NCBI GenBank assembly: GCA_963678705.1
Contig: OY783206.1
Coordinates: 20,347,807 to 20,411,806 of the forward strand
DNA from: Panorpa germanica
Lineage: Eukaryota > Arthropoda > Insecta > Mecoptera > Panorpidae
Direction of reading: 5' to 3'
DNA length: 64,000 nt
Shown here piece by piece: positions 1 to 11,354 of this stretch. The first letter of the stretch is position 1, and each line of letters opens with the position of its first letter. The position numbers and the translations under genes were made by a program. The notes under the pieces were generated by a model that saw only the letters and a list, made by a program, of their open reading frames with translations, did no database searches and was not told the origin of the DNA.

Positions 1-37
1 AATTTCTCGTTTTAACTGATGTTTTCTTTTTTTGCAG

Positions 38-3000
38 TAACTATTAATGAAACTTACCTATACCCCTCCAATGACGAACCCCGCAAAACCAAAATGGCTG
101 AATCCATCAACAAACAAGAAACCTCACTAGACTTGAACAGCAACTATGGTAAATATGATTGTACATCTGTTGTTGAAATAATTCGCAATTTAATGAAGAG
201 ACCATGTTTTAATTCCCTTTATTTTTTTAGTTCAACCTGAACAATATTCTACGGTAACCTCGAAAAAACTTCACCACGGGCATAAAAAACATCATGAATA
301 TGGCGCCCACCATGAAGACAAATCGCATAAGAATAGCCACCATATCCACGACTTAAGCCACTCAACAAAGTTGACAAAGAAACACAGAGAGGGTGAGTAC
401 TGTTTAATACATCTTAATTTCAGCTAAGATTTGAGAATATTACAAATGCTACCTTCTAAATAGTTTAGGGTGTTCTACAACGTCTACAAAGTTCCATTAT
501 TTGATTTTTTAGGTTTTCAAAATTAAATTAGGTTGTCAGAATTATAAAATAGCCCCAGAATCAACAGAAATAGATAGCAAATTATGGCCCCAACAGGATA
601 CTCTTATATTTCCTTCATTTATTTTTAGGTTTTCCAAATTGTATCTGGTTTTTAGAATTGCAATTTATGATTTAAATATGTGAACCATATATTATATAAG
701 GTGTTTTTTGTTGTATTTATTTAAATTTATGCGAGAAAATGTGTTATTCAAAAAACATTTTACGAACTGAACTAAAATTTTTCCGTCACTTGAATTCTTA
801 CTTCTTCCTTTGCAGGAAGTCTATGTTTTAGGAGGTGCAATATAAGATGATGTATTTTAAAAATTTATTGTACGCTTATTTAGATTTGTAACAATAAAGA
901 ATTCAATAGATTGTAAAAGTGTATAGCTTAAGTGATAAAGGACGAAAATGAACAGGACATAGGAATCGGAAGTAAAGGAATTGAATACGGCGGAAATAGA
1001 ATTATGTTATATAAGTGTATGTTTAGTTTTAGTTATGTGGTATATTTTGTGATGTGTAGTATTAAGATGGATTTGTGAGATGAAAAGAACAGCGACTCCG
1101 AACCTTAATGAATTTAGCGCATGTGGAAAACAAATAAAATTGAAATAGAAGGTGGAGCAATACTATGATGGAATATTATAGAATAAAGTGACTCCCAGGA
1201 AGAAGTCAACTCCTAAAATGTGAATTTAAGAGGACAACTATCCATACCTTGAAATGTGATGAACAGAAAGTAGTCTGCAACAGCTTCAGCATTTAAATAA
1301 GTCATTGATGAGAAGGAGAACAAGTTGAAGATGAAATAAGGAACAAAAGAATTGTTTGGGTCAAAGGACTACCATTGTCTTCTTCTTATCATGGACATAA
1401 CAACTCATCATGGCAAAACTGATCTCGCACTACAAGAAGAAGGTCTGAAGATCATTCTTATTGGAAACATGGAGAAAAGTAACATGAAGTCAGTAGCAGA
1501 AATAATTCCAGGAGACATAGAAAAGAATATGTAAATTTAAATGTTGTTGGAAAAAGAGAATTTTTATATACTCTCCCCTTAGACAAAGGAATATTATGGA
1601 ATTCCCATCCCATTCGACAACAAATTAGGTCATAAATCGACCGATCCTGCAAAGTCGTTTTGAATGCGTTATAAGCGTATTTAATAGGATTTTTGTATCG
1701 ACGTATTCCACTGATAAAACTTAGATCCAAAATTGTGCAATGCAATGAAGAAATTGTAAAACAGGACTAGCAAAGAACAAACTTCCTTCGAAGAGTGCTA
1801 CGTATTGTTACTGAATGGGCAGAAGTTTCCACGTCCTCAGACTTCATCCATTGACGTTCGATCTATTTGACCACGCACCATGTTCAGCAGATCTAGTCCA
1901 CCTAGGCGACCTTCTTCTTCTTGGAGGGAAAGCATATTCAACCATAGTCGTCGTGACTTCCTGGAACGCATGGACAACAACTTCAACATCGTAGCTTTTT
2001 ATCTCTCTCGTCTATTGTTAAATAAATAAATGAAAAGTAAACAAAATAGGAATTACAAGAAAGAAAATTTTAGAAATATTTTTAATTGGGTCAAAGTCCC
2101 AAATATAATTCATGAAAAAATTGGTGGTACGGAAGTTAATTAATAATTCAAAAAGAAAAGAAAGCAGAAAAAGTACGGATCAATCTGGAAATATAACCAG
2201 AAAAGCATGCAGGCCTAATAAAGCGTCCCGAGAATAACCAATAGGAAGAATAGCCAATGCACAGGACAAAGAACTACGGTTAGATAGCTAATTAAAAATA
2301 TGAATGTTGAAAAATCGGTGACGACCAATAAACATTTGGGAGTCACTTTGACATCATATTGAAGATGCGTATGAGTTTTTTATTATGAAAGAGTTCATTT
2401 GCAGTTAAGTTTCTGCCAGTCGTTCATATGAAATGTCTATTTTATCAGCTACAAATGTTGAAACCACTTCACCTGTTGGAATACAAATGAAGATAAAGTT
2501 GACACGAACTATAGTTGAAGACTAATAGTGAAAGAAACGTCACAAAACAGGACACTTCACCAAATTGTTTACTGGGCGGAGACAATTAAAAAAGAGGGAT
2601 ACTTAAAAATATATGAAGGACTTGAAATTTTCTGGTAGAACCGAAGTTGGTCGTTCTAGCCTGGACTGCAAATATTGTGAATAATTACAGGACGTGGGTC
2701 TACTAGAAAAAACTACGCAAGCTGTGGAACTGAAGGTATCTGCGGGACATCAGAAGAAATGGATGAAGACGTTTAGAAAGAGTTCAATAATCGGGTTGCT
2801 GCAGGAATAATCTTTAAGATGAATACAGCAGAGGTGACTTTAACGACCACAGAAAATTAATTCTATTGATGAAAGAAGTTGTCCATTAGTTTGAAGAGCG
2901 ATGCGACAAAGTTTGTAACATGAACAGATTTATGCCGCGACAGAAGACAAGGATATAAAAGTAATAAAAGTTAAAAGAATATTCTCTAACAATTAGAATA

Positions 3001-4452
3001 GATTGGTGCGACGAAGGAAGTTACATCTTATTGGGTGAAGATACATTCATCCTTTGTGTTTCTGGATTTGAAAGAAAGAGGAAATATAAAGCCATAGCAG
3101 GGATAAAACAATCATTGCATTCGTGCAAGAGCGTCCATGTTTTGTCGCCATATTTCTCTATAGCGTTTCCTATCAGTTATGATTAGACTCTCGTATATGT
3201 CGGAAGACGGTTGCTCTCTTTAACAAGGTATTTTAGTTTACGAAACATGTTAATAAATAGATTGCCAATGGTGAACACTTGAAGAAATTATTTTGGATTG
3301 TATCAAATGTTGTCGTACAATGCGAGATGGATCGAAGAATGACAACAGAATTTCGACGTCGGCGTATGCAAAGGTTTAAAGGAAGACTTCCGGTTTTAAT
3401 TTGTCTGAATGATTGTTGTGCAATTTAGGCTGGAGGCAATACTCCCACGTCAATGCTGGACGATATCGTGCAACGTTTGGACATTCCTTAACGTGTGAAA
3501 TTGGTTAACAAGGTCTACGGCATTTATGGATTTAACAGGATGGTGAAATATGTCGCACAGGTCGTGTAATGATGCATAACGTTTGTGATTTATATATATT
3601 ATATAGCAGTGGCTCAAGAATCGAACCCGAAGACATGGAAACTATGACGAATACTTTTCGTAGAAAGCTCAAATTTATGCTGTATGTGAGAACGTAGAGT
3701 AGCGAAGATAAGAAGAACAAATTTGGAATTATATGGCAGATATCGAGAAATTGACGTTTTTACAGAAAATAGAAGGAAAATACTGCAGTGGATCGAACCA
3801 GAACGGCGAAGAAACTTTTGAAGGAGTGAGAGAAAGGCTCAGAGAAAGAGGGAAAGACCACGTGGAAGAAGATCTGAGGAAAATGGGTACTGCAAATAGG
3901 AAGATAAAGACGGTCAATGAATGTCTTAAAGCAGGTTCAACGGCTTTAGCGCAATGAAGATGTTATTCTAAATATTCCATTTACTTTTGAACTCAATTTT
4001 GTTGTAGAAATATCGAAATTAGAATGTTATGGAGGGGTTAGATGGGGGGTGGGGGTGTTTCTATGTAGTTGTAATGCGGGACTGGTTGATCAGTTCATGT
4101 TCTGTTTTTGTGTTGAAGCTAATTATTGTTTCTGTTTGCAGCTTCAGACCATCCAGAAAACTATCCTGAAAAAGCAATTGGTGAAGACTGGTCCTGCGGC
4201 ATGGGGCTCAATTTGCTTTGCTGCCCACCGAAAATAAAGACTGACAGTACAAATTTACCCGAATCGGCAAAATTTCCTTGCCGATGTCGCTGTGCGGAAA
4301 TGCCAATAGACAAAGACGATGCGGTGTTTGTAAATGCTGCTGGTACCGAACATGAAAACAATTCTTATTTTCCATTTTGTGAGAATGACCATCGCGGCTG
4401 GGCAACTGATCTATTTACCGTATCGCCAAGAAAGAAATCAGGACGAACGTAA
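38..4452 (+). CDS. 3' part of an unrecognised host gene (three exons, His-rich protein)
   Basis: Three exons join in a consistent phase (one base left over at each donor): 38-148, 231-392 and 4142-4452, with the stop at 4450-4452. Acceptors are TTTTTTTGCAG, TTTTTTTAG and CTGTTTGCAG; donors are GTAAAT and GTGAGT. The first visible exon begins in mid-codon, so the gene starts upstream of the window. The middle exon encodes a strikingly histidine/lysine-rich stretch (motifs such as HHGHKKHHEYGAHHED). The last exon encodes about 103 residues with cysteine clusters (LLCCPP, then CRCRC) and ends in a basic RKKSGRT tail. An AATAAA lies at 4633-4638. I do not recognise the family. His/Cys richness could mean metal binding, but that is inference. 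The exon structure is well supported by phase and splice sites; the function is unknown. Confidence 0.65.
816..850 (+). CDS. Possible alternative terminal exon of the His-rich gene
   Basis: A strong acceptor (pyrimidine tract then TTTGCAG, ending at 815) opens a short exon in the right phase for the donor at 392/393. It adds about eleven residues (GSLCFRRCNIR) and stops at 848-850. An AATAAA follows at 893-898. The combination of acceptor, phase, stop and poly(A) signal fits an intronic polyadenylation isoform that would replace the cysteine-rich C terminus. It could also be chance in AT-rich sequence; only transcript data can decide. Confidence 0.4.
851..4141. other. Repeat-filled last intron of the His-rich gene
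   Basis: No long open frame. Recognisable relics: around 1860-1990 (+) a short piece resembling the mariner-type PYSPDLAP region (reads DHAPCSADLV), weak. At 2390-2580 there is a copy of the dispersed repeat also seen at 36125-36620 and 59480-60680 (shared strings such as CATATGAAATGTCTATTTT and ACCAAATTGTTTACTG). At 3727-3957 lies a 74-codon ORF with basic, arginine-rich text that may be a decayed LINE 3' end. A G-rich run precedes the final acceptor (about 4030-4060). All relics are low confidence apart from the repeat copy. Confidence 0.45.
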
Positions 4453-6111
4453 CACTGGAACAACGTCCTCCAGCTCCAGGCAACAATCTTCAAATTCCCA
4501 GTACCAACCAGTGACAACTTCAAACCACTAATTTGGACGACCGCTAAATTCAAACGCAACACCACGTGTGTGTGTATGGACGGATTCCTTTCAAAGTCAG
4601 TTTGATGTGTAAAGAAAAAGAGAAATTGCTGAAATAAACAGTGCAAACAAACACTCAACAAATAATGTGTTTCAAAAATACGTACGATGCAAATTATGTG
4701 TTGAAGGCGTTTTCGAAACGTGATTATAAGTACTTAGGGTAGTTTCCAAATAGTAATCATTCGTTCTAGTGATATATGATGTAATATTACGTTTTTAGTA
4801 AAATTGTGTTATTTAAAGTGATAGTGATAATTGTTAAGTGCTTGAAGGATGTAACTACAGAAGGTAACGTACCAGAAATTTATATTTTTTACATTATTAC
4901 AACATTATATACAATATCGTTAAATTCTTATCAGTATAAATAGATCTGTGCGAAAACTTAAGAACCAAAGAACCGCATTAATATCTCAGTGATAGCCTAA
5001 TAGAGATATTAATAGTTCAGTTCAGAAAAATCAAAATTTATAGTTATATGTAAAATTATATCCCTTTATCTGATTCAATACTTGCATAACTCATAAATGC
5101 AATCAAACAAAAGTATAATGCTCATAAGCTTGTTAAATAACACTTGAGCGCTTCTAACTTAAAAATTGTGTTCGTGGCACAAACCACATATTAAATAGAC
5201 GAATCACTGCGAACAAATAATTTTTTTTCATTTTGAGGGGTATGAATCCATTACCCGGGGTAAGGGGAGAGTAATCTATATCATTCTATTAGTTATTAAG
5301 CATTGCGAGTGACCCCTCTATTTGAAAACTTCAATTTTTGACATTAGTTTGTTTATACTAACCTACAAATATAATAATTTATTTGTTTAATGTTTTATGA
5401 TCTGTGCTGTCATTTAATTCAAATATACTTTTATAAATATAATATCGATATATCTTACTTTATTCTACATTTTGGATTAAGCATGAGGATATTTTGCAAA
5501 ATTAATTGATTAGTAAGCAAGGCAAGTGGTTTAAATATTATTTTATATATGTTCCATAAATATTATAGTAATTTATCTATAGAAATAATTTGGTTTTAGA
5601 AATGTATAATTTTATAAACCGTGGCTGAACATGTGAACAACAAGGCATGTCTTCTATTGCAAGGATTATAAATGTGTTAATAAATTGTTAGATAAAGAAG
5701 TGGAATGATGAAATGAAAAACTTTTTTTGCCGCCATCAGGTCATATGGGAGGATGCATACAAGACCAACATCAAACGATTTCGCTAATGCTTTTAAGACC
5801 TTAATTGTCAACAAAATTTCTTCAAAGTATTTATAGAATTGTGAAGAAAATGACTTCCTAGGTTTTTTTAGCAGTATGAAGAACCTAATCAAGTAGGCCG
5901 AATGATATTGTACTGCAGAAATAGGTCAATGCCATTTAGAAAAGAATTTCGTTTATTCCGACTTAGATATTAAAGAGTCTGCCAATTAATTAATTCAAGT
6001 ATGCCAATATCAAATGGCATATTTTTTGGACGAAAATGTCTTTGTGCTGTTGGGAATTGTTGCCTATACCTAAACACCTTTACAGAAAATTGTCCAGTTG
6101 AAATACACAAA
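4453..6111. other. 3' UTR and AT-rich intergenic DNA
   Basis: The first about 190 bases are the likely 3' UTR of the His-rich gene, with an AATAAA at 4633-4638. From about 4660 to the BEL insertion the sequence is AT-rich with many stops in all frames. I see no gene, RNA or clear repeat boundary. It ends in the pre-insertion sequence that continues at 15342 on the far side of the retrotransposon. Confidence 0.5.
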
Positions 6112-6116
6112 CTTAT

Positions 6117-6838
6117 TGGTTAAGAACGCATACACAACCTATATTTGTATATAGATATTTCACGTTCTTTAATGTATTTCATTAGAATATAATTTTGTAT
6201 ATTTTTAGTTCTTAAGTTTTGTAATAATTATTTGTTTAATCAAACATTTTATCTTGCTTTGTTATTGAATAAATTAACAAAGCTATTGTCATTGTTACTA
6301 TGGCATTGTATTCTATTTTACAAACCAGTTTCAAGGGCACACAGCTGGCCTGCCAAATGCATTTTGTAACCATGTACTGTTTAAAACACTATTAAAATAA
6401 TCATTATTAACTCAAACGTCGTACAATAAACACCAAATTATTAGCTATCAATTAGAACAGTAAACATCTAAAATATCAGCTCCAACTTTCTACAGTTTGA
6501 TAAATTATAAGAAGATTTTAATAGTGAATTGTATCACAGTATCATTGATATATACAGTTATTCATTTAATTTTCAATTATTGTAATTCGTCAAGTGTATT
6601 CGTATAATAAATGTTTTATGTAAAATACTAGTGTTTTGCTGCTATTTGATTTAAAGCAAGAAATAAAAAATTGTTATTAATTATTTAATAACAAAAAGGT
6701 CCTTCGAGAAACTTTGGCGCAATCCATCGCTATCAAAGGAGTTAGAAGCAATCCATCAATCTGAGAAATTGGATACCGTCAACATCGCAAATAAGCCAAT
6801 CTCAAGCTTATATAGATAAATAGGTCCAAACTCAACCA
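6117..6838 (+). repeat. 5' LTR of the BEL/Pao element
   Basis: 722 bp, TG...CA. Identical by eye to the 3' LTR except at offset 374. It contains several AATAAA-type signals (for example ATTGAATAAATT near 6265 and ATAATAAATG near 6604) and an 11-base echo of the primer site, GGTCCTTCGAG, at 6699-6709. Preceded by the CTTAT target duplication. Confidence 0.93.
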
Positions 6839-6840
6839 TT

Positions 6841-6857
6841 TGGTCCTTCGAGCCGGA
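6841..6857 (+). promoter_or_regulatory. Primer binding site complementary to tRNA-Tyr
   Basis: TGGTCCTTCGAGCCGGA lies two bases after the 5' LTR. It is the reverse complement of the CCA-tailed 3' acceptor stem of metazoan tRNA-Tyr, whose 5' end reads CCTTCGA. All 17 bases fit the tRNA as I know it from the conserved gene. This is where minus-strand DNA synthesis would start. Confidence 0.85.
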
Positions 6858-7441
6858 TAAGAGCGGATGCACATCATTAAATCATCTTCAAGAACGGATG
6901 CGAGCTAAAGATAATCAGCATTTTGATCCTTCAAAGAAGATTCACATCATTTGATCATCTTCAAGCAAGATTCTCATCAACGGATCCAGCAATTGAGCAT
7001 CTTCAAAGAAGATTCACACCACATTGGTCATCTTTGAAAAGGATTCATCAAGCAAGGTGAACAATCTAGAAAAATCTCACTTTTGGCGCCAAGTACAACA
7101 GCACACACGAGTCAATCGCAGCAGCATCTGGATTCAGTCTTGAAACGAGAGCTACTACACGACAGTGGTGTCAAGGTAATCCTAAAACATTTTTATAATT
7201 CCCATCCTATCCTTTATTACCTCTATTTTGGGTTTTTTTTGCACTTACATATATATTTTTACAAATTTTTTACATTTACTACTGTTTGAAGCGTTATTTC
7301 ATTTTACCAAGGTGTTTAGACATCAATGATTCACTTCCATCATAAGTTCGTATCATTGTTGTATTATATTTTTTAATCAATCTTTCAACGATATTTAGTT
7401 TCAGTTTGTAGTTAATAAATCCTTGCCACTTTAGTCAAGTC
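6858..7441 (+). other. BEL 5' leader with imperfect tandem repeats
   Basis: Between the primer site and the inverted repeat. The stretch 6865-7050 consists of degenerate units of about 40-45 bp built on CACATCATTTGATCATCTTC and AAAGAAGATTCACA. A potential splice donor (CAAGGTAATC) lies near 7172. No ORF of note. Such leader repeats could serve in packaging or translation, but nothing here proves it. Confidence 0.5.
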
Positions 7442-8511
7442 ATTTAGCGTTACCAAGCTAATGACCATCTATAGGGCTCGTATTAGTGTCATTAAGCACA
7501 CACACACACATATACATTAATTGCATTGGTTGCGAATATTAGATTCCATAAATATAGCCTCTTATTACGTCATCTAACGTCCTCTCATAGGAATACGACA
7601 CTTAGAGCACATATGCCAATCGCATTATTTAGCGAATATAATTATTCCATTTTAAGCATTTGAATATATTTGTTCAAATCAAAATACTCATCTGTGTATT
7701 TTGCACAGAAATCTTTTTACGTGTTACGTAATAAATCATCGATTATATTATTAGACCAGGGTAGATAATTTTAGAAACATAAAAAAATTAAAGTAGAATG
7801 AAACCTATTGGAAATGGAAGTAAATACTACTAAAATGAAAGGAAAAATAAATTACAGTCGATCTGAGGTTGGGAAGGGGTAGGGGGTGAGGTTTTAAGGG
7901 TAAAAATCGGTAAATCTCGATTTCCGGCAAAACTACAAGTCCTATCGAAAAAAGTTAAATGGCAAAGTTGTAAATAATAAAAAGATCTACAACTTTTGTA
8001 TCTACACTTTTACTCCATAACCTCAAAATTCATGTAAAAAATCCAAAAAACCACATTCTTCATTTTTTATTTATATCTTTTACAAAAAAATTTTTTTTTT
8101 CATGATATTTGGTGAAAACTTACCTCTTTATGTCCCAAACACACTGGAATTTTGAAGATTTAAAATATTAATTTTTTCACCCTATTTTGACTCGATATCG
8201 AAAAAAAAACCCTAATTTTCAATCGAAAATTCTCACGTCAAAATATCTGATTTTTCAAAAAAGTCGGTGGGCTTTTTGTTCGTTGAAATCTCTATTTTCT
8301 GATGGTGTAAAAAAAAATATACATTACTATGGAAAAATTTTTCAGAAAATGGAATAAAACGAAAAATACTAAAATTCGAAATTTTTTTTTTAATCTTTAT
8401 GTACAATTTTGAGGTATTCATTAAAATTTTTACTTTAATTACTCGAAAAACGTTAGGTTCCATGTTAGATTAATAAACAAAAAAATTACAAACCAATTAA
8501 ACATAAATATC
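7442..8511 (+). repeat. Left arm of the long inverted repeat
   Basis: 1070 bp, pairing with 10285-11354. It includes a CA microsatellite (about 7497-7509), a small palindrome TCTGTGTATTTTGCACAGA near 7691 and a block around 7900-8060 with long A/T runs. No coding capacity apart from shadow ORFs. Confidence 0.88.
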
Positions 8512-8779
8512 GCAAAAAACATAGTTCTTGTAAATATTAAAAATACGATTTAAAAGGGGATTTTATTAAAAAAATGTGACTACTGCTATTTTTTTCAGTA
8601 ATAAAAGTTGATTTATTAAATTTTCATTACATTTATGTACTAGAAAATCTCATTAGATACAAATATACACGTAAATCGTACTATTGAGTAGAATTTTTTT
8701 TTAATGATTACACTATACATTCTATTATTTCTAAAAGCATTAATCTTTGTATTTATCAAAACATAGTATTCAATTCGAA
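8512..8779. other. Spacer between left arm and nuclease pseudogene
   Basis: AT-rich sequence that would be the 3' flank of the minus-strand pseudogene. No poly(A) signal stands out and nothing else is recognisable. Confidence 0.4.
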
Positions 8780-10289
8780 TCACTTATTCATCAGTTTCTG
8801 TCTTTTTGATGGTATGTCTTGATCGTTAGATTCGACAGGCCTTTCTGATTCTAGTAGATCATCGACATCTTCAAGACCATCACCGTCTTCGTCTCTAACA
8901 TTATTTTCGGTCTGCATTGGTTCTTCATCCGCAATTTCATCTGAATCATTAACTTCCTCGTAGATTTTTTTCTCCACATTGGCGCATTGTTCAGAACCAT
9001 CACAATTTGAGCATAAATTTGTGCATTTTAAACCATGTTTTCGGCAGCCACATTTTAAATATTACATCCAGTTTCACAGCTGCAGCAAATAGTTTTCAGC
9101 AATTTTTCCGGAATTAATTCCATTTCTGTAAATTTGAGCATAATTCCATGTTGAAGTTGCTTCCAGCCCCAATCTGTTGCTGTCAATTCATTACCCAGCT
9201 ACGTTTGAAGCTGATAATAAGCCCTGTAACAATGTTGTTCTGCTGCACCTTCTGTGGGTGGGAGATTTGCCAATATGAAAGATGATTTAATTTTTGTCAA
9301 TTTAAATTTTTGAAATCTTAATTGATTCAGTGATATATTATCCTTTTTACATTTATAAATAGATTTAATTAATTTCAATCCATTTTTTTTATATCTTCTT
9401 TGTTTACATCTTTTTTAAAAAAAATATTAGCCAAATTTGACAAATTTTGATTGTCTAATAATGAATTTACGATAGTTTTCTTTCCTTTTCCTGCAAATCC
9501 AGATGTTGTGTCGCAACCAGAAAAACAATGCAGAAATGCAACGATGTTTTTGACGGATTCACATTTGAAACTATTAGACGTGAAAAAAAGATCTTTTATA
9601 TTTCCAGAACCGGGCTTGAGAAAATAAATTTTATGATTATTAGAATTTAATTGATTCAAAAGGACCAAAAGATAAATATGTTGTCCTACAACAATGACAG
9701 TTTTATTAGTATCTTTGGCAATTTCTATCGAGGTCTTAATAATGTCAGCATCAGCATCTTCTTTAGCTTGTTTACAGAAAAATCCTTTTGACTGTAATAC
9801 TTGCATTAACGATTTTATTATTTTGTCTTTGTTTTTCTCATTAGATAAAAATTTTTGATAATTGAACTCTGGAATATTGTCTGACGTCTTTCTACGACTA
9901 CGTTCTCCTTTTTTAGTTAAATGAACTGCTGGTACTGTTGACACAGTAATTGATTTTTCAATTTCAGGGTACCCATCAAAAACTATACAGCTGTCTGCTG
10001 CGTAATGTTTTTCTACATAGCGTAAATATATATTCATGATCTCTTCCACCGTTTCATTTTTCTGCCAAATTACTTTGTGTAGTAAAAATCCACCGTCGAC
10101 GACATGCACAATGCCGTCAAAATGCGTTGGTCTATTCGTACTCACAAATAATTCGTAGAGCTGAGATTTAACGTTTTTTCTGAGGCCATTTTCGGTAAAA
10201 AGAGATAATGGAAAAGGTGCAAGCTCGTATTGTAAATAAGTTTCCATATCTTTTTTACTGTCGATCGTTAGAGATATTCTTTTGGATAT
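8780..10289 (-). pseudogene. FEN/XPG (PIN)-like nuclease with Cys-rich CXC-like tail, broken
   Basis: The longest open part (10247-9375) encodes 290 residues in the pattern of structure-specific nucleases: VVDGG (Asp51), VFDGY (Asp91) followed by an R-rich strip, EDADADII (about 163-170), VVGQHIYLL (187-194) and SGCDTTSGFAGKGK (about 243-256). The fourth motif normally carries acidic residues, as in GEDTD; here they are Q-H-I-Y. Reading continues downstream after a frameshift at the T8 run 9383-9390, then LPPTEGAAEQH, an in-frame stop at 9199-9201, a second frameshift near 9053-9062, and a cysteine cluster (KCGCRKHGLKC, then CSNC) before an acidic tail. The 5' end is cut by the arm. I know similar nuclease-plus-CXC proteins as abundant uncharacterised proteins in arthropod genomes; the link to transposition is inference. 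Confidence 0.6.
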
Positions 10290-11354
10290 TTATGTTTAAT
10301 TGGTTTGTAATTTTTTTGTTTATTAATCTAACATGGAACCTAACGTTTTTCGAGTAATTAAAGTAAAAATTTTAATGAATACCTCAAAATTGTACATAAA
10401 GATTAAACAAAAACATTTCGAATTTTAGTATTTTTCGTTTTTTTGCATTTTCTGAAAATTTTTTCCATAGTAATGTATATTTTTTTTACACCATCAGAAA
10501 ATAAAGATTTCAACGAACAAAAAGCCCACCGACTTTTTTGAAAAATCAGATATTTTGACGTGAGAATTTTCGATTGAAAATTAGGGTTTTTTTTTCGATA
10601 TCGAGTCAAAATAGGGTGAAAAAATTAATATTTTAAGTCTTTAAAATTCCAGTGTGTTTGGGACATAAAGAGGTAAGTTTTCACCAAATATCATGAAAAA
10701 AAAATTTTTTTTGTAAAAGATATAAATAAAAAATCAAAAATGTGGTTTTTTGGATTTTTTACATGAATTTTGAGGTTATGGAGTAAAAGTGTAGATACAA
10801 AAGTTGTAGATCTTTTTATTATTTACAACTTTGCCATTTAACTTTTTTCGATAGGACTTGTAGTTTTGCCGGAAATCGAGATTTACCGATTTTTACCCTT
10901 AAAACCTCACCCCCTACCCCTTCCCAACCTCAGATCGACTGTAATTTATTTTTCCTTTCATTTTAGTAGTATTTACTTCCATTTCCAATAGGTTTCATTC
11001 TACTTTAATTTTTTTATGTTTCTAAAATTATCTACCCTGGTCTAATAATATAATCGATGATTTATTACGTAACACGTAAAAAGATTTCTGTGCAAAATAC
11101 ACAGATGAGTATTTTGATTTGAACAAATATATTCAAATGCTTAAAATGGAATAATTATATTCGCTAAATAATGCGATTGGCATATGTGCTCTAAGTGTCG
11201 TATTCCTATGAGAGGACGTTAGATGACGTAATAAGAGGCTATATTTATGGAATCTAATATTCGCAACCAATGCAATTAATGTATATGTGTGTGTGTGTGC
11301 TTAATGACACTAATACGAGCCCTATAGATGGTCATTAGCTTGGTAACGCTAAAT
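10285..11354 (-). repeat. Right arm of the long inverted repeat
   Basis: Reverse complement of the left arm with the same length by boundary coordinates. Differences cluster in A/T runs and near the inner third (for example around 10385-10450 and 10640-10735). Its inner edge lies 37 bp upstream of the first ATG of the minus-strand nuclease pseudogene and truncates that reading frame with a stop (10290-10292). Confidence 0.88.

Larger units (their letters stand above)
7442..11354. mobile_element. 3.9-kb long-inverted-repeat element nested in the BEL leader
   Basis: Two arms of 1070 bp each (7442-8511 and 10285-11354) are reverse complements with only about a dozen differences noticed by eye. 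They surround a 1773-bp spacer with a broken nuclease gene on the minus strand. The outer ends read ATTTAGCGTTACC and its complement. I find no target duplication: the flanks are AAGTC and CGCAT. The structure resembles a long-TIR or foldback DNA transposon, but no transposase is visible. The sequence just outside the right arm (11355-11475) is a diverged direct copy of an arm segment (7631-7745), so part of the arm may derive from BEL leader sequence. The class is unknown to me. Confidence 0.75.

Noticed and set aside
3532..3720. B-box-like GGTTCGATTCTTGAGCC on the minus strand near 3608-3630
   Set aside because: No A box at the expected distance and no cloverleaf; treated as chance or a very old relic.
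8233..8463. 76-codon ORF inside the left arm, with a counterpart in the right arm
   Set aside because: Lys/Phe/Ile-rich translation of A/T runs; no domain, and the frame is not preserved between the arms.
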